DNA of 64,000 nt, taken from NCBI RefSeq assembly GCF_000280055.1, contig NZ_ALAB01000002.1, positions 248,001 to 312,000 on the forward strand. The letters are read 5' to 3'. Each line of letters starts with the position of its first letter. The stretch's first letter is position 1. A program made the translations under genes and the position numbers. The notes under the pieces were generated by a model. The model made no database searches and was not told where the DNA came from. It worked only from the letters and a program-made list of their open reading frames with translations. Source of the stretch: Alishewanella aestuarii B11. Its GTDB lineage: Bacteria; Pseudomonadota; Gammaproteobacteria; Enterobacterales; Alteromonadaceae. Below, piece by piece: positions 1 through 9,605 of the stretch.

Positions 1-1
1 A

Positions 2-1027
2 CTGCAAGCTGCTCTGAATCGCGATGGCATTGCTGAGATTAATCCGACGCGGTTTGCCCTGGTCACCCGACGCAGCTTGCTGTTAGCCTTTCCGACGAAA
101 CTGCGGATCTTTAATGACGCCATGGCGCTGGATTTAAACCGCCTGCAGGAAACTGCCGTCTTCGTCGGTGAGCCGCTGGCGGTGTTACACCAAACCGCGG
201 ACCAGCAATGGTCACTGGTTCAGAACTATCATTACACCGGCTGGGTAGAAACCTCAGCGCTCGCGATCGGCGAAAGGCAACAGGTATTAGCCTATGCTGC
301 AGCTGAACCCTTTCTGGTAATCACCGGCGCCAGAGCGCACACTAATTTCAACCCAGAGCTGGCCGCTATTTCTGAGCTGCAACTGGATATGGGGGTGCGG
401 CTACCGCTACTAACTGCCGCCAGTCAGGGGCACAGTATTTATGGCCAGAATCCGCATGCCAGCTATATTGTACAGCTACCCATACGGGGCGCGGATGGCA
501 ACCTAGAGCTGGTGCCAGCCTTGATTGCGCGCAACCAGGACGTGTCGGTGGGCTACCTGCCATACACCACAGAGCAGCTGCTGCGCCAGGCGTTTAAATA
601 CCTCGGGCAGCGATATGGCTGGGGCTATGACTATAACAGTGTTGATTGTACCGGCTTGCTGGTCGATGTGTTCCGTACCTTTGGTCTGCTGATGCCGCGT
701 AATTCCGGTGAGCAAGGTTATGGAGACTTTGGGCAAAACCGGCGTTTTGCCGAAGATTTACCGGTGGCGGACAAATTGGCGTTGCTAAAGTCAGCACAGG
801 TCGGTGATTTGCTGTATCGCCCCGGCCATGTGATGATCTATCTGGGCGAAAGTGGCGGTGAGCCCTTTGTGCTGCATTCGGTATTTGATCTGGCCTATTA
901 CCAACAGGATGGTCGTTTTTATCGCGGTACCTTGAACGGAGTGGCTGTAACACCCCTGACTCCGCTTTATCTGACAGCAGAGCAGAGTTATCTGCACCGG
1001 CTGTATAATATTAAATCGCTGCGTTAA
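2..1027 (+). CDS. NlpC/P60 wall-peptide hydrolase, YkfC-like (5' end outside window)
   Basis: The frame is open from base 2, so the N-terminus is outside the window; 341 residues are visible. SH3-like sequence fills the first two thirds and an NlpC/P60 papain-like domain the last third. The catalytic Cys is in DCTGLL (codon at 647) and the His in GHVMIYLG (codon at 827). YkfC enzymes cut murein peptides between D-Glu and diaminopimelate and release L-Ala-D-Glu. The stop lies 11 nt before the epimerase gene that would use this dipeptide, so the two probably form an operon. No signal peptide can be judged because the start is missing. The exact bond cleaved is inferred from the family and the neighbour. 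Confidence 0.85.
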   Translation: MQAALNRDGIAEINPTRFALVTRRSLLLAFPTKLRIFNDAMALDLNRLQETAVFVGEPLAVLHQTADQQWSLVQNYHYTGWVETSALAIGERQQVLAYAAAEPFLVITGARAHTNFNPELAAISELQLDMGVRLPLLTAASQGHSIYGQNPHASYIVQLPIRGADGNLELVPALIARNQDVSVGYLPYTTEQLLRQAFKYLGQRYGWGYDYNSVDCTGLLVDVFRTFGLLMPRNSGEQGYGDFGQNRRFAEDLPVADKLALLKSAQVGDLLYRPGHVMIYLGESGGEPFVLHSVFDLAYYQQDGRFYRGTLNGVAVTPLTPLYLTAEQSYLHRLYNIKSLR

Positions 1028-1038
1028 CCGAGGTGCGC

Positions 1039-2133
1039 ATGAAAATTACCGATATCCGGCTGGGCATGCTACGGGTGCCGCTAAAGACGCCATTCAAAAC
1101 GGCATTGCGGACAGTGAATCAGATTGAAGATGTGGTGGTGGTGGTAGAAACCGATACCGGCCATCTGGGCTATGGAGAGGCACCGGCAACGGCGGTGATC
1201 ACCGGTGATATTCATGGCTCCATCATCGAAGCGATCCGTACCGTAATCAAACCCAAGCTGTTGGGGCAGGAGATTAGTGATTTAAATCATATTATCCGGC
1301 TGATCCAAGGCTGTATTATGAAAAATTACAGCGCCAAGGCGGCTGTTGAGATGGCGGTGTATGATTTGTTCGCGCAATCCTATCAGGCGCCACTGTATAA
1401 GGTGCTCGGCGGTGGCGTGCCGCGGCTGACCACCGACATTACCATCAGTGTCGATTATATCGATAAGATGGTCGCAGATTCACTGGATGCGGTCGCCAAT
1501 GGCTTTGAAACCCTGAAAGTTAAGGTGGGTAAGGATATCGGCGTCGATATAGAGCGGGTAAAAGCTATTTATAATGCAGTGGCTGGCAAAGCTTTGATCC
1601 GGCTGGATGCCAATCAGGGCTGGACTGCCAAAGAAGCCGTTTATGCGCTGCATAAGCTGGAAGATGCCGGGGTGCGGTTAGAGCTGGTGGAGCAACCGGT
1701 GAAATACTACGATCTGGAAGGGCTAAAATATATTACCGAGCGGGTTCATACGCCGGTGATGGCCGATGAAAGCAGCTTTGGCCCGCGCGAGGTGATTGAG
1801 CTTATCAAGATGCGGGCCGCCGATATCATCAATATAAAGCTGATGAAAACCGGTGGTATTTCCAACGCCATTAAGATCGCCGATATTTGCTCCTTCTACG
1901 ATATGCAGTGCATGATCGGTTGTATGCTGGAGAGCAGTATCAGTGTCGCAGCGGCGGTGCATGTTGCGGTGGCGAAAGCGGATGTGATTACCAAGGTCGA
2001 CCTGGATGGGCCCTCGCTCTGTGCCTTTAATCCGGTGCATTGCAGTGTGAACTTTAACGGCCCGGATATCACCATAGGTGAGGCGCCGGGTCTGGGCGTC
2101 ACTGCGATTGATGGCCTGGAGTGGTTAAACTAA
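1039..2133 (+). CDS. ykfB: L-Ala-D/L-Glu epimerase (enolase superfamily)
   Basis: This 364-residue protein belongs to the dipeptide epimerase branch of the enolase superfamily. The acid-base lysines are in the LKVKVG motif (about Lys160 and Lys162), metal ligands follow in RLDANQG (Asp190), ELVEQP (Glu218) and MADES (Asp243), and the second catalytic lysine is in NIKLMKTGG (about Lys267). It would convert L-Ala-D-Glu from wall turnover into L-Ala-L-Glu, which ordinary peptidases can use. The ATG at 1039 is preferred over the in-frame GTG at 1033 because GAGGTG lies just upstream. The 3' end overlaps the convergent regulator gene by 4 bp. Confidence 0.9.
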   Translation: MKITDIRLGMLRVPLKTPFKTALRTVNQIEDVVVVVETDTGHLGYGEAPATAVITGDIHGSIIEAIRTVIKPKLLGQEISDLNHIIRLIQGCIMKNYSAKAAVEMAVYDLFAQSYQAPLYKVLGGGVPRLTTDITISVDYIDKMVADSLDAVANGFETLKVKVGKDIGVDIERVKAIYNAVAGKALIRLDANQGWTAKEAVYALHKLEDAGVRLELVEQPVKYYDLEGLKYITERVHTPVMADESSFGPREVIELIKMRAADIINIKLMKTGGISNAIKIADICSFYDMQCMIGCMLESSISVAAAVHVAVAKADVITKVDLDGPSLCAFNPVHCSVNFNGPDITIGEAPGLGVTAIDGLEWLN

Positions 2134-2975
2134 CTCTTTTCCAGCAACGCCAGCAGCTTATTATGCTCAGTAATATGCTGGCGGTAACTGGGGCTTTGGC
2201 AAAGTAACAAATAGAGTAAATGACACAGATGCTGCTGTGCTTGCTGGGTGACCAGCCGCGCCAAATGTTCATCGGTTTCGGTATCCAATGTAAATAAGGT
2301 CACGTCAGCCACCGCACTTTGCGCACTGGTTTGAAAACGGGTCAGGGAGATGATCTGCAATTGCCGGCGTTTGGCATATTTCTCCAGCCGCAGTAAATCC
2401 GCATTCTCACCACTATCAGAAATCAGCAGTACGATACTGCCCTCGGGCAGGGTGCGGGCCAATTGTAAACTGACCGCCGGATCACTGTGAAACAGCGCCA
2501 GTTTACCCAGCTCCAGTAAGCGGCTTTGCATATCAGCCGCGACTACCGCGGAATGCGCACTGCCAGCCAACAGAATTTGCCGTGCTTGTTGTAGCAACTT
2601 GGCCGCTTGCTGCAGCCGGCTTTCCGGGTTGATGGTCAGCAAGCCGCGCAGGCCTTGCCATAAACTCTGCTGCAGTTGCTCTGCTAACTGCGCCAGGCCA
2701 CTAAGTTCAGCATTATTTTCCGGTGCTTCCCGTTGCAGGGTGGTGGCAGTGACCACCGCTTCCGTGATCGCCAGCTTTAGATCGGGGTAGCCTTTATAAC
2801 CCAGTTTCTGGCAAAATTTCACCACGCTGGACTGGCTGATCCCAACCGCATCCGCCAGTTGCTGTGACGAATAGTCGCGTAACAGGTTGGAGTTATCCAG
2901 AATAAAGTCTGCCAACTTACGCTCGCTGGCAGAAAGTTGGTCTAACATTCCTTTTATTTTCAACAGACTAAGCAT
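2130..2975 (-). CDS. RpiR/MurR-family transcriptional regulator
   Basis: The protein (281 residues from the ATG at 2975; an in-frame ATG at 2990 lacks a ribosome site) has an N-terminal RpiR-type helix-turn-helix, visible in LADAVGISQSSVVKFCQKLG, and a C-terminal SIS sugar-phosphate binding fold (about residues 125-250, with ILLAGSAHSA and LLISDSGENADL). RpiR relatives such as E. coli MurR sense phosphorylated amino sugars. Its convergent position against the murein-peptide epimerase suggests control of wall-sugar or wall-peptide recycling, but the ligand cannot be read from sequence. The gene is transcribed away from the mraZ promoter region. Confidence 0.85.
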   Translation of the reverse strand: MLSLLKIKGMLDQLSASERKLADFILDNSNLLRDYSSQQLADAVGISQSSVVKFCQKLGYKGYPDLKLAITEAVVTATTLQREAPENNAELSGLAQLAEQLQQSLWQGLRGLLTINPESRLQQAAKLLQQARQILLAGSAHSAVVAADMQSRLLELGKLALFHSDPAVSLQLARTLPEGSIVLLISDSGENADLLRLEKYAKRRQLQIISLTRFQTSAQSAVADVTLFTLDTETDEHLARLVTQQAQQHLCHLLYLLLCQSPSYRQHITEHNKLLALLEKS

Positions 2976-3157
2976 CGGATGGCGCCTCATAATGTGCTGG
3001 CCAGTCTGGACAGAGGTTTTATATTGAATAATTTATTCCGCAATAGCAAGTTTCACTATTCCGTTGCCGCAGCGATTTAATTTCCCACTAAATCATTTAC
3101 TTCCTCCAAGCCGCGAAATTAGCGGGATCTTATTCGATCTGTGATGCTGTTTTTACC

Positions 3158-3187
3158 TTGACAGGTGCCGAAGTGGCACCCTAAACT
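3158..3187 (+). promoter_or_regulatory. Probable sigma-70 promoter of the dcw cluster
   Basis: TTGACA at 3158-3163 is a perfect -35 box. TAAACT at 3182-3187 is a possible -10 (4 of 6) at 18 bp spacing. A perfect inverted repeat, GGTGCC-gaagt-GGCACC at 3164-3180, lies entirely in the spacer. The promoter is immediately followed by MraZ boxes and lies about 140 bp before mraZ. The rest of the 350-bp gap (2976-3325) shows no gene. Confidence 0.6.
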
Positions 3188-3196
3188 GTCTCATTG

Positions 3197-3252
3197 TGGG
3201 GATAAGTGGGTAATTGTGGATCATTTTGGAGTGCAGAACGCGCTTAGTGGGA
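3197..3252 (+). promoter_or_regulatory. MraZ operator: four TGGRN boxes at 10-bp spacing
   Basis: TGGGG (3197), TGGGT (3207), TGGAT (3217) and TGGAG (3227) begin exactly 10 bp apart, and a fifth TGGGA starts at 3248. E. coli MraZ represses its own operon by binding TGGGN direct repeats separated by 5 nt, which is this geometry. The boxes lie just downstream of the proposed -10, as expected for autorepression. Confidence 0.8.
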
Positions 3253-3325
3253 TAACTAAGGTGTCACTGCCACGCCATTTAGCGCCACTTTAACGACCGT
3301 TAACACTTAATACAGGCAAACAACG

Positions 3326-3790
3326 ATGTTTCGTGGATCATTCACACTGACATTAGATGACAAGGGCCGGTTAGCGCTGCCAGCGCGTTACCGCGACCGC
3401 CTTTTGTCTGAAAATCAGGGGCAATTGATCTGTACCATCGACCTGCATGATCCCTGTTTATTACTGTTTCCGCTGGCAGAGTGGGAAGAAATCGAAGAAA
3501 AATTGCAGTCACTCTCCAGTTTGAACCCGCAGGAGCGCCGTTTACAGCGCATTTTGCTGGGTAACGCCACCGAATGCGATATGGATAAAAGCGGCCGGAT
3601 CCTGCTGCCAGCCTTTTTAAGGCAGCATGCCAGCCTGGGCAAAAATATCCGTTTGGTGGGCCAACTCAATAAATTTGAAATCTGGGATGAAACCACCTGG
3701 CAAGACCGTCTGGCCGCTGATATTGAGCTGGAACAGGCGCAAGCTGGCTCGGTGGAGTTATCCGAACGCTTACAGGATTTTGTACTGTAA
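3326..3790 (+). CDS. mraZ: Transcriptional regulator MraZ
   Basis: MraZ (154 residues; the usual length is about 150) carries two AbrB-like SpoVT repeats, each with the DxxGRxxLPxxxR pattern ([13 protein letters not shown] near residue 10 and [13 protein letters not shown] near residue 85). It is a ring-forming DNA-binding repressor of the division and wall cluster. It is the first gene of the cluster, sits behind four matching TGGRN boxes, and abuts rsmH with no gap, so it is co-transcribed with everything to ftsZ. The ribosome site before ATG is weak. Confidence 0.95.
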   Translation: MFRGSFTLTLDDKGRLALPARYRDRLLSENQGQLICTIDLHDPCLLLFPLAEWEEIEEKLQSLSSLNPQERRLQRILLGNATECDMDKSGRILLPAFLRQHASLGKNIRLVGQLNKFEIWDETTWQDRLAADIELEQAQAGSVELSERLQDFVL

Positions 3791-4729
3791 ATGACCACAA
3801 CTGAGCATATTTCGGTACTGTTGGCGGAAACGTTGACAGGCCTGGCGATCAAGGCTGATGGCATCTATCTGGATGGCACCTTCGGCCGCGGTGGTCACAG
3901 CCGGGAAATCCTGAAACAGCTGGGCCCGCAAGGCCGGCTGTATGCCATAGATCGCGATCCTGCCGCCATCGCTGCCGCAGCCCCACTGCAAGCTGATGCG
4001 CGTTTTCATATCACCCACAGCCCCTTTGCCGCCCTGGCGAACATTGCCGAATCTCTGGCTATTTTTGGCAAAATCGACGGTATTTTATTGGATCTTGGCG
4101 TTTCTTCCCCACAACTGGATGAAGCTGAGCGTGGTTTTAGTTTTATGCGTGATGGTCCACTGGATATGCGAATGGATCCGACCAGTGGTTTGTCAGCCGC
4201 CGAGTGGTTAGCCAGTGCTGATGTTGAAGATATCAGTTTTGTGTTGCGTGAATATGGCGAAGAAAAGTTTGCCTGGCGCATTGCCAACAGCATTGTTAAT
4301 AGCCGCGCCGAGCAGCCGTTAACCCGTACCGGCCAGCTGGCTGACCTGATTAGCCGCGCGGTGCCCAAGAGTGCCAAAGAGAAAAAGCACCCGGCTACCC
4401 GCAGCTTTCAGGCGATCCGCATCTATATCAACAGTGAGCTGGAGCAAGTGAATCTGGCACTGCAGGGCGCTATGGCGGCACTTAAACCCGCTGGCCGCCT
4501 GTGTGTCATCAGCTTTCACTCGCTGGAGGATCGGCTGGTGAAACAGTTTATGCGGCGTCATTCCAAGCCTGAAGCGGTGCCGCGTGGTTTGCCGCTGACG
4601 AATGCCCAGCTGCAACAAGAGGTGCCGTTAAAACTGATCGGCAAGGCCATCATGCCATCTGATGCTGAATTGGCGGTCAACCCGCGCGCCCGTAGTGCGG
4701 TGCTACGGATCGCTGAGAGGACTGGCTGA
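3791..4729 (+). CDS. rsmH: 16S rRNA (cytosine(1402)-N(4))-methyltransferase
   Basis: RsmH (312 residues, normal length) methylates N4 of C1402 in the 16S rRNA P-site using S-adenosylmethionine. The N-terminus has the SAM loop [10 protein letters not shown] (about residue 29), followed by [12 protein letters not shown] near residue 98 and the C-terminal ISFHSLEDR motif. It starts on the base after the mraZ stop, and its TGA shares a base with the ftsL ATG, so translation is probably coupled in both directions. Confidence 0.97.
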   Translation: MTTTEHISVLLAETLTGLAIKADGIYLDGTFGRGGHSREILKQLGPQGRLYAIDRDPAAIAAAAPLQADARFHITHSPFAALANIAESLAIFGKIDGILLDLGVSSPQLDEAERGFSFMRDGPLDMRMDPTSGLSAAEWLASADVEDISFVLREYGEEKFAWRIANSIVNSRAEQPLTRTGQLADLISRAVPKSAKEKKHPATRSFQAIRIYINSELEQVNLALQGAMAALKPAGRLCVISFHSLEDRLVKQFMRRHSKPEAVPRGLPLTNAQLQQEVPLKLIGKAIMPSDAELAVNPRARSAVLRIAERTG

Positions 4730-5037
4730 TGAGCGAGATCCGGTTATCTACTCAAATCAGACAACAATGGCAGCAGCGCAAGCTGGTGCTGTTGTTGTTA
4801 TTGGCTTGTGTGTTAACCGGCCTGGCCGTGGTGCAGATGGCGCATTTAAACCGGCAATTAACGATCCAGCAGGATCAGAATTACCAGCAGCGTGATCAGC
4901 TGGATACCGAGTGGCGCAACCTGTTGCTGGAGCAGCGGGCGCTGGCCGAGCATAGCCGGGTGGAAGAAATTGCCCGCCGGCAACTGAATATGGAAAGACC
5001 GAGCGGCAATCGGGATATCACGGTGAGGCAACCATGA
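4729..5037 (+). CDS. ftsL: Cell division protein FtsL
   Basis: FtsL is a small bitopic membrane protein (102 residues). A short basic cytoplasmic part is followed by one membrane segment (about residues 22-42, LVLLLLLACVLTGLAVVQMA) and a periplasmic coiled-coil with heptad-like Leu and Gln spacing. It assembles with FtsB and FtsQ and activates septal synthesis by FtsW-FtsI. Identity rests mainly on position between rsmH and ftsI and on this architecture, since the family is poorly conserved. It overlaps ftsI by 4 bp (ATGA). Confidence 0.93.
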   Translation: MSEIRLSTQIRQQWQQRKLVLLLLLACVLTGLAVVQMAHLNRQLTIQQDQNYQQRDQLDTEWRNLLLEQRALAEHSRVEEIARRQLNMERPSGNRDITVRQP

Positions 5038-6785
5038 AGCGGCCCGTAGCGAAAGCCCAGGCAAAAACCAGGAAGCACCCGACAGTGTTGGGTTGGCGGT
5101 TTGCTTTTGTGATGCTCAGCTTAAGCGCGGTCTTTGTGGCACTGGTTGCCCGCGCAGCCTGGTTGCAAGTGCTGGAGCCGGATATGTTGGTCACTCAGGG
5201 CGACCTGCGTACCTTACGGATTGAATCCGACAAGGTGATGCGCGGTATGATCCTCGATCGGCATGGCCAGGCGTTAGCGGTCAGCGTGCCGGTGGAGGCG
5301 ATCTGGGCCGATCCGAAAGAAGTGATCGAACGCAATGCCGCAGCCGATGAACGGCGCTGGCATGCGCTGGCTGAAATTCTGCAAATGACGCCGCAACAAT
5401 TATTACAGCGGATTGGTGATAACCCGAGTCGGCGCTTTGTCTATTTGCAGCGTCAGGTAAATCCTGCCGTAGTGGAGTATGTGCGCAAATTAAAGGTGCC
5501 TGGAATCCACTTCCGTCAGGAATCGCGGCGCTTTTATCCGGCGGGAGAAGTTGCAGCGCAGTTGATTGGTTTTACCAATATTGACGATGTCGGTGTTGAG
5601 GGTATCGAGAAGCGGTTTAACGACTTATTAACCGGTACCGCCGGGCGCAAAGTGTTTCGTAAAGACGCCAAAGGCCGCGAAATTGAAGTGCTGGAGCGTG
5701 AAGCGTCACAGGAGCCGGCGGATGTTGTGCTGAGTATCGATCAGCGGATCCAGGCGGTCGCTTATCGCGAGCTGAAAAAAGCCGTGCTGGCGCATGGCGC
5801 AGCTTCCGGCTCTGCCGTGGTGGTCGATGTGCATACCGGCGAGATCCTGGCGATGGTCAACAGCCCGTCGTTTAACCCGAATAACCGCCGCAATACGCCG
5901 GTGCATCGTTTCCGCAATCGCGCCATCACCGATACCTTTGAGCCCGGTTCTACGATGAAACCACTGGCGGTACTCAGTGCGCTGGAATTTGGCAACGCCA
6001 AATTGGATAGCATGGTCGATGTTAGCCCCGGCGTAATGCGGATTGGCGGCAGCTGGGTGCGGGATCCGAATAACTATGGCAGCTTGAGCCTGGGCGGTAT
6101 CATTCAAAAGTCCAGTAATATGGGCGTGGCCCGTCTGGTGTTACAGATCCCGCATCAAAATGTCATTGGCTTATACAGTAATCTGGGCCTGGGTCAGGAT
6201 ACCGGCACCGGCCTAACCGGCGAAAGTAGCGGTATTTTCAGTTTCCGTCAGCGTTGGTCTGATTTTGAACGCGCCACCTTCTCTTATGGCTATGGCTTAT
6301 CCGTCACTGCAGTACAGCTGGCCAGAGCCTATGCCACCATTGGCAATGGCGGGGTCAACCGGCCACTGAGCATTCTGAAAGTGGAGCAGCCTGAACCAGG
6401 TGAGCGGGTATTAAAACAAGAATATGCGCTGGCGATGTTAGAAATGATGGAAAGCAGTATTGCGCCCGGCGGCACTGCAACCCGGGCACAAATTCCGGGT
6501 TACCGCGTCGGTGGCAAAACCGGTACTGCCCGTAAAGCCGTCGCTGGTGGTTACGGTAATGACTATATCGCCTCCTTTGCCGGTGTTGGCCCAATCAGTA
6601 ATCCACGCTTGGTAACAGTGGTGGTGATTAACGAGCCGGCCGGTGATTTCTACCACGGTGGTGAAATCGCGGCCCCGGTATTTTCCCAGATTATGGGTGC
6701 TGCCATGCAGTTACTGAACTTACCGCCGGATGCGCAAAGCCGGCCCAGGATCTCTGCCGTAAGGAGTACACAAAATGCCGGTTAA
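5034..6785 (+). CDS. ftsI: Septal peptidoglycan transpeptidase FtsI (PBP3)
   Basis: FtsI (583 residues) crosslinks septal peptidoglycan. After a basic N-terminus there is one membrane anchor (about residues 20-45), a pedestal domain, and the transpeptidase domain with the active serine in GSTMK (Ser306), then SSN in QKSSNMG, and KTGTA. These three motifs define a working penicillin-binding protein. The gene overlaps ftsL by 4 bp and murE by 11 bp. Confidence 0.97.
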   Translation: MKRPVAKAQAKTRKHPTVLGWRFAFVMLSLSAVFVALVARAAWLQVLEPDMLVTQGDLRTLRIESDKVMRGMILDRHGQALAVSVPVEAIWADPKEVIERNAAADERRWHALAEILQMTPQQLLQRIGDNPSRRFVYLQRQVNPAVVEYVRKLKVPGIHFRQESRRFYPAGEVAAQLIGFTNIDDVGVEGIEKRFNDLLTGTAGRKVFRKDAKGREIEVLEREASQEPADVVLSIDQRIQAVAYRELKKAVLAHGAASGSAVVVDVHTGEILAMVNSPSFNPNNRRNTPVHRFRNRAITDTFEPGSTMKPLAVLSALEFGNAKLDSMVDVSPGVMRIGGSWVRDPNNYGSLSLGGIIQKSSNMGVARLVLQIPHQNVIGLYSNLGLGQDTGTGLTGESSGIFSFRQRWSDFERATFSYGYGLSVTAVQLARAYATIGNGGVNRPLSILKVEQPEPGERVLKQEYALAMLEMMESSIAPGGTATRAQIPGYRVGGKTGTARKAVAGGYGNDYIASFAGVGPISNPRLVTVVVINEPAGDFYHGGEIAAPVFSQIMGAAMQLLNLPPDAQSRPRISAVRSTQNAG

Positions 6786-8229
6786 CAGTAAAGTCTGGTT
6801 AGCAGCGCAGTGCCCCCAGGTGCCGGAGTGCACACTGGCGGATTTGCGCATTGATAGCCGTCAGGTGCAAACAAATGATGTCTTTATTGCCCTGCCGGGT
6901 ACCCATACCGATGGTCAGCATTTTATCAGTCAGGCGCTGGCACAAGGCGCAGCCCTGGTACTTACCCATACCGGTAGTTACAGCGATCCGCGGATTCAGG
7001 TATTACCCGAGCTGAATACAGTGTTACCCGAGTTGGCAGCCAGTTTCTATGGTCACCCGCAACAACAGCTGACGTTGGTGGGAGTGACCGGCACTAATGG
7101 TAAGTCCTCGGTCTGCAGTTTTATCGCGCAGTTGGCAGAGCAGCTTGGACTGAAAAGCGCCATTATCGGTACCCTCGGCTATGGTTCCTGGCAGCAATTA
7201 ACGCCATTAAAAAATACCACGCCGCACTTTGTTGATTTGCAGCGGATTTTCGCCGAAATGCTGGCCAGTGGTGTATGTCTGGTGGCGATGGAGGTGTCAT
7301 CTCATGCCTTAGTGCAGCAGCGGGTTGCCGGCCTGGAGTTCGCGGCCGCCGTCTTCACTAACCTGAGCCGGGATCATCTGGATTATCACGGTAGTATGCA
7401 GGCCTATGCTGAGGCTAAAGCATTATTGTTTCAACAGTCGCAAAGCCGGTTGGCGGTGCTGAATCTGTCTGATGAAACCGGTCGCATCTATGCCACCAAT
7501 TGCCAGATCCCGGTGTTTGCTTATGGCAAAACCGCGGACTGTAACGACCCTGCCGCTCTGACCTATCAGTGCGCGGCGCCAAATGAGCAAGGCATTTACT
7601 GCGAGCTACAGGCTGACGGTGTGCATTATCAGTTGCAATTACCGCTACTAGGCGAATTTAATGTGCAGAATGCGCTGGCGGCGATACGTTGTCTGCAGGC
7701 GCTGGGGCAGCCATTAGCCGCACTGTTACAGGCAGCCGCCAAGCTGAAAGCTGTCGCCGGGCGGATGGAGCAATTTCCGTTTAAAACCGGCGCCACTGTA
7801 GTAGTCGATTATGCCCATACCCCGGATGCATTGCGGCAAACCTTACTGGCGCTGCGCGCCCACTGCAGTAACCATCTGTGGACCGTCTTTGGCTGTGGTG
7901 GTGATCGCGACAAAGGCAAGAGACCTTTGATGGGGCAACTTGCTGAGCTGTTATCTGATCATGTGATTCTGACTTCGGATAACCCGCGTACCGAAGATCC
8001 GCTGCAGATATTGCAGGATATCGCTGCCGGCTTTAGTAATGATCACTGTTATGTGCTGGAGCCGGATCGCCGTTCTGCCATTAAGTTAGCAGTGGCGCAG
8101 GCTCAGGCTGGCGACATAGTGCTGCTTGCCGGTAAGGGCCATGAAACCGAGCAAATTATTGGCCAGACTGCGCTGCACTATGACGAACGCGCCTATGTGC
8201 AGCAACTGCAACGGGAGATGGCCCTATGA
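6775..8229 (+). CDS. murE: UDP-MurNAc-L-Ala-D-Glu:meso-DAP ligase MurE
   Basis: MurE (484 residues) adds meso-diaminopimelate to the UDP-muramyl dipeptide in the cytoplasm. The ATP site is GVTGTNGKSS (about residue 105), and the DNPRTEDP motif in the C-terminal domain is the DAP-specific signature, so the wall should be of the DAP type. The start overlaps ftsI, and its end overlaps murF by 4 bp. Confidence 0.97.
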   Translation: MPVNSKVWLAAQCPQVPECTLADLRIDSRQVQTNDVFIALPGTHTDGQHFISQALAQGAALVLTHTGSYSDPRIQVLPELNTVLPELAASFYGHPQQQLTLVGVTGTNGKSSVCSFIAQLAEQLGLKSAIIGTLGYGSWQQLTPLKNTTPHFVDLQRIFAEMLASGVCLVAMEVSSHALVQQRVAGLEFAAAVFTNLSRDHLDYHGSMQAYAEAKALLFQQSQSRLAVLNLSDETGRIYATNCQIPVFAYGKTADCNDPAALTYQCAAPNEQGIYCELQADGVHYQLQLPLLGEFNVQNALAAIRCLQALGQPLAALLQAAAKLKAVAGRMEQFPFKTGATVVVDYAHTPDALRQTLLALRAHCSNHLWTVFGCGGDRDKGKRPLMGQLAELLSDHVILTSDNPRTEDPLQILQDIAAGFSNDHCYVLEPDRRSAIKLAVAQAQAGDIVLLAGKGHETEQIIGQTALHYDERAYVQQLQREMAL

Positions 8230-9605
8230 TCCCGCTCCATTTATCCGAGTTGGCAACCATTCTGCAGGCCCCATTAGTCGGCGAAGACCGGCTGATTGAA
8301 AGCATCAGCACCGACAGCCGCACCCTGGAAGGTGCAGCGCTGTTTTTGGCGTTAAAGGGCCCGAATTTTGATGGCAATCAGTTTTTAGCTGAGGTGGCGG
8401 CAAAGGGTGCGGTAGCGCTGATTTGCAATCAACAGCCGCCGGTTGCCCTGCCTTATATTCTGGTACCGGATGGCCGCATAGCTTTGGGGCAGATTGGCGC
8501 GGCCCTGAAACAACGGCTGGCGCCAAAAACGGTGGCGATTACCGGTAGTGCCGGTAAAACCACGGTAAAAGAAATGCTGGCAGCGATCCTAAGCCAGCAA
8601 GGACCGGTATTGGCGACTGCGGGTAATTTTAATAATGACATCGGTGTGCCCCTGACCCTATTGCGGTTAATGCCGGAACACCAATATGCGGTACTTGAAC
8701 TGGGGGCCAACCATCCCGGCGAGGTAGCTTATACCACGGCGCTGGTGAAGCCGGATGTCGCCTTGATCACCAATGCCGCCGCATCGCATCTGGAGGGCTT
8801 TGGCGACGTTTATGGCGTAGCCCGTGCTAAAGCAGAAATTTACAGTGGTTTAACCGATACCGGCAGCGCCGTAGTGTCACTGGACAGTGATTTTAGCGAT
8901 TACTGGCTGGCGCAGGTCAGACAGCAAGCCTGCCAGACCTTTAGTTTACAAAATCCGGCAGCAGATTTTTATGCCTCTGACATTCGTCTGGATGCCAGTG
9001 GTTGTGCGCATTTTCTGTTACATAGCCCGCAGGGCAACGCGCAAATCCAGCTGAAAATCCCCGGCCGGCATAATGTTGCTAATGCGCTGGCCGCTGCGGC
9101 AGCCGCCCTCGGACTGGGCCTGAATTTACAGCAAGTACAGCGCGGCCTGCTCGGGATGCAAGCGGTTAAAGGCCGTACTAATTTGCTGACGCCCAAAGCC
9201 GGTCTGAAAATTATTGACGATACCTACAATGCGAATGTGGAATCAGTAAAAGCGGCCATTGACTTGCTGGCCAGCTATTCTGGCTTCCGTGGCCTGTTAC
9301 TCGGTGATATGGGGGAGTTGGGTGCTGACGCCCGTTTATACCACGAACAGATTGGCGACTATGCCAAAAAAGCCGGTATTAATCTGTTATTCACTGTTGG
9401 TGTGTTATCACAGAGCGCCAGTGACCGCTTTGGTGTTACTGGTGCCCATTTTAGTCAACAGCAAACGCTGGTCGAGCATTTGCTGCCAATCATTGCCGGT
9501 CAACAAGACGTTACGCTCCTGGTGAAAGGTTCACGCAGCGCGAGAATGGAAAAGGTTGTACAGGACTTGCTAGAACGTTGTCAGCAGGAGACTCAGCCAT
9601 GTTAG
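8226..9605 (+). CDS. murF: UDP-MurNAc-tripeptide:D-Ala-D-Ala ligase MurF
   Basis: MurF (459 residues) completes the UDP-MurNAc pentapeptide by adding D-Ala-D-Ala. The P-loop is [15 protein letters not shown] (about residue 105), with the Mur ligase motifs [10 protein letters not shown] and [12 protein letters not shown] following. The 3' end overlaps the mraY start by 7 bp. Confidence 0.97.
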   Translation: MIPLHLSELATILQAPLVGEDRLIESISTDSRTLEGAALFLALKGPNFDGNQFLAEVAAKGAVALICNQQPPVALPYILVPDGRIALGQIGAALKQRLAPKTVAITGSAGKTTVKEMLAAILSQQGPVLATAGNFNNDIGVPLTLLRLMPEHQYAVLELGANHPGEVAYTTALVKPDVALITNAAASHLEGFGDVYGVARAKAEIYSGLTDTGSAVVSLDSDFSDYWLAQVRQQACQTFSLQNPAADFYASDIRLDASGCAHFLLHSPQGNAQIQLKIPGRHNVANALAAAAAALGLGLNLQQVQRGLLGMQAVKGRTNLLTPKAGLKIIDDTYNANVESVKAAIDLLASYSGFRGLLLGDMGELGADARLYHEQIGDYAKKAGINLLFTVGVLSQSASDRFGVTGAHFSQQQTLVEHLLPIIAGQQDVTLLVKGSRSARMEKVVQDLLERCQQETQPC

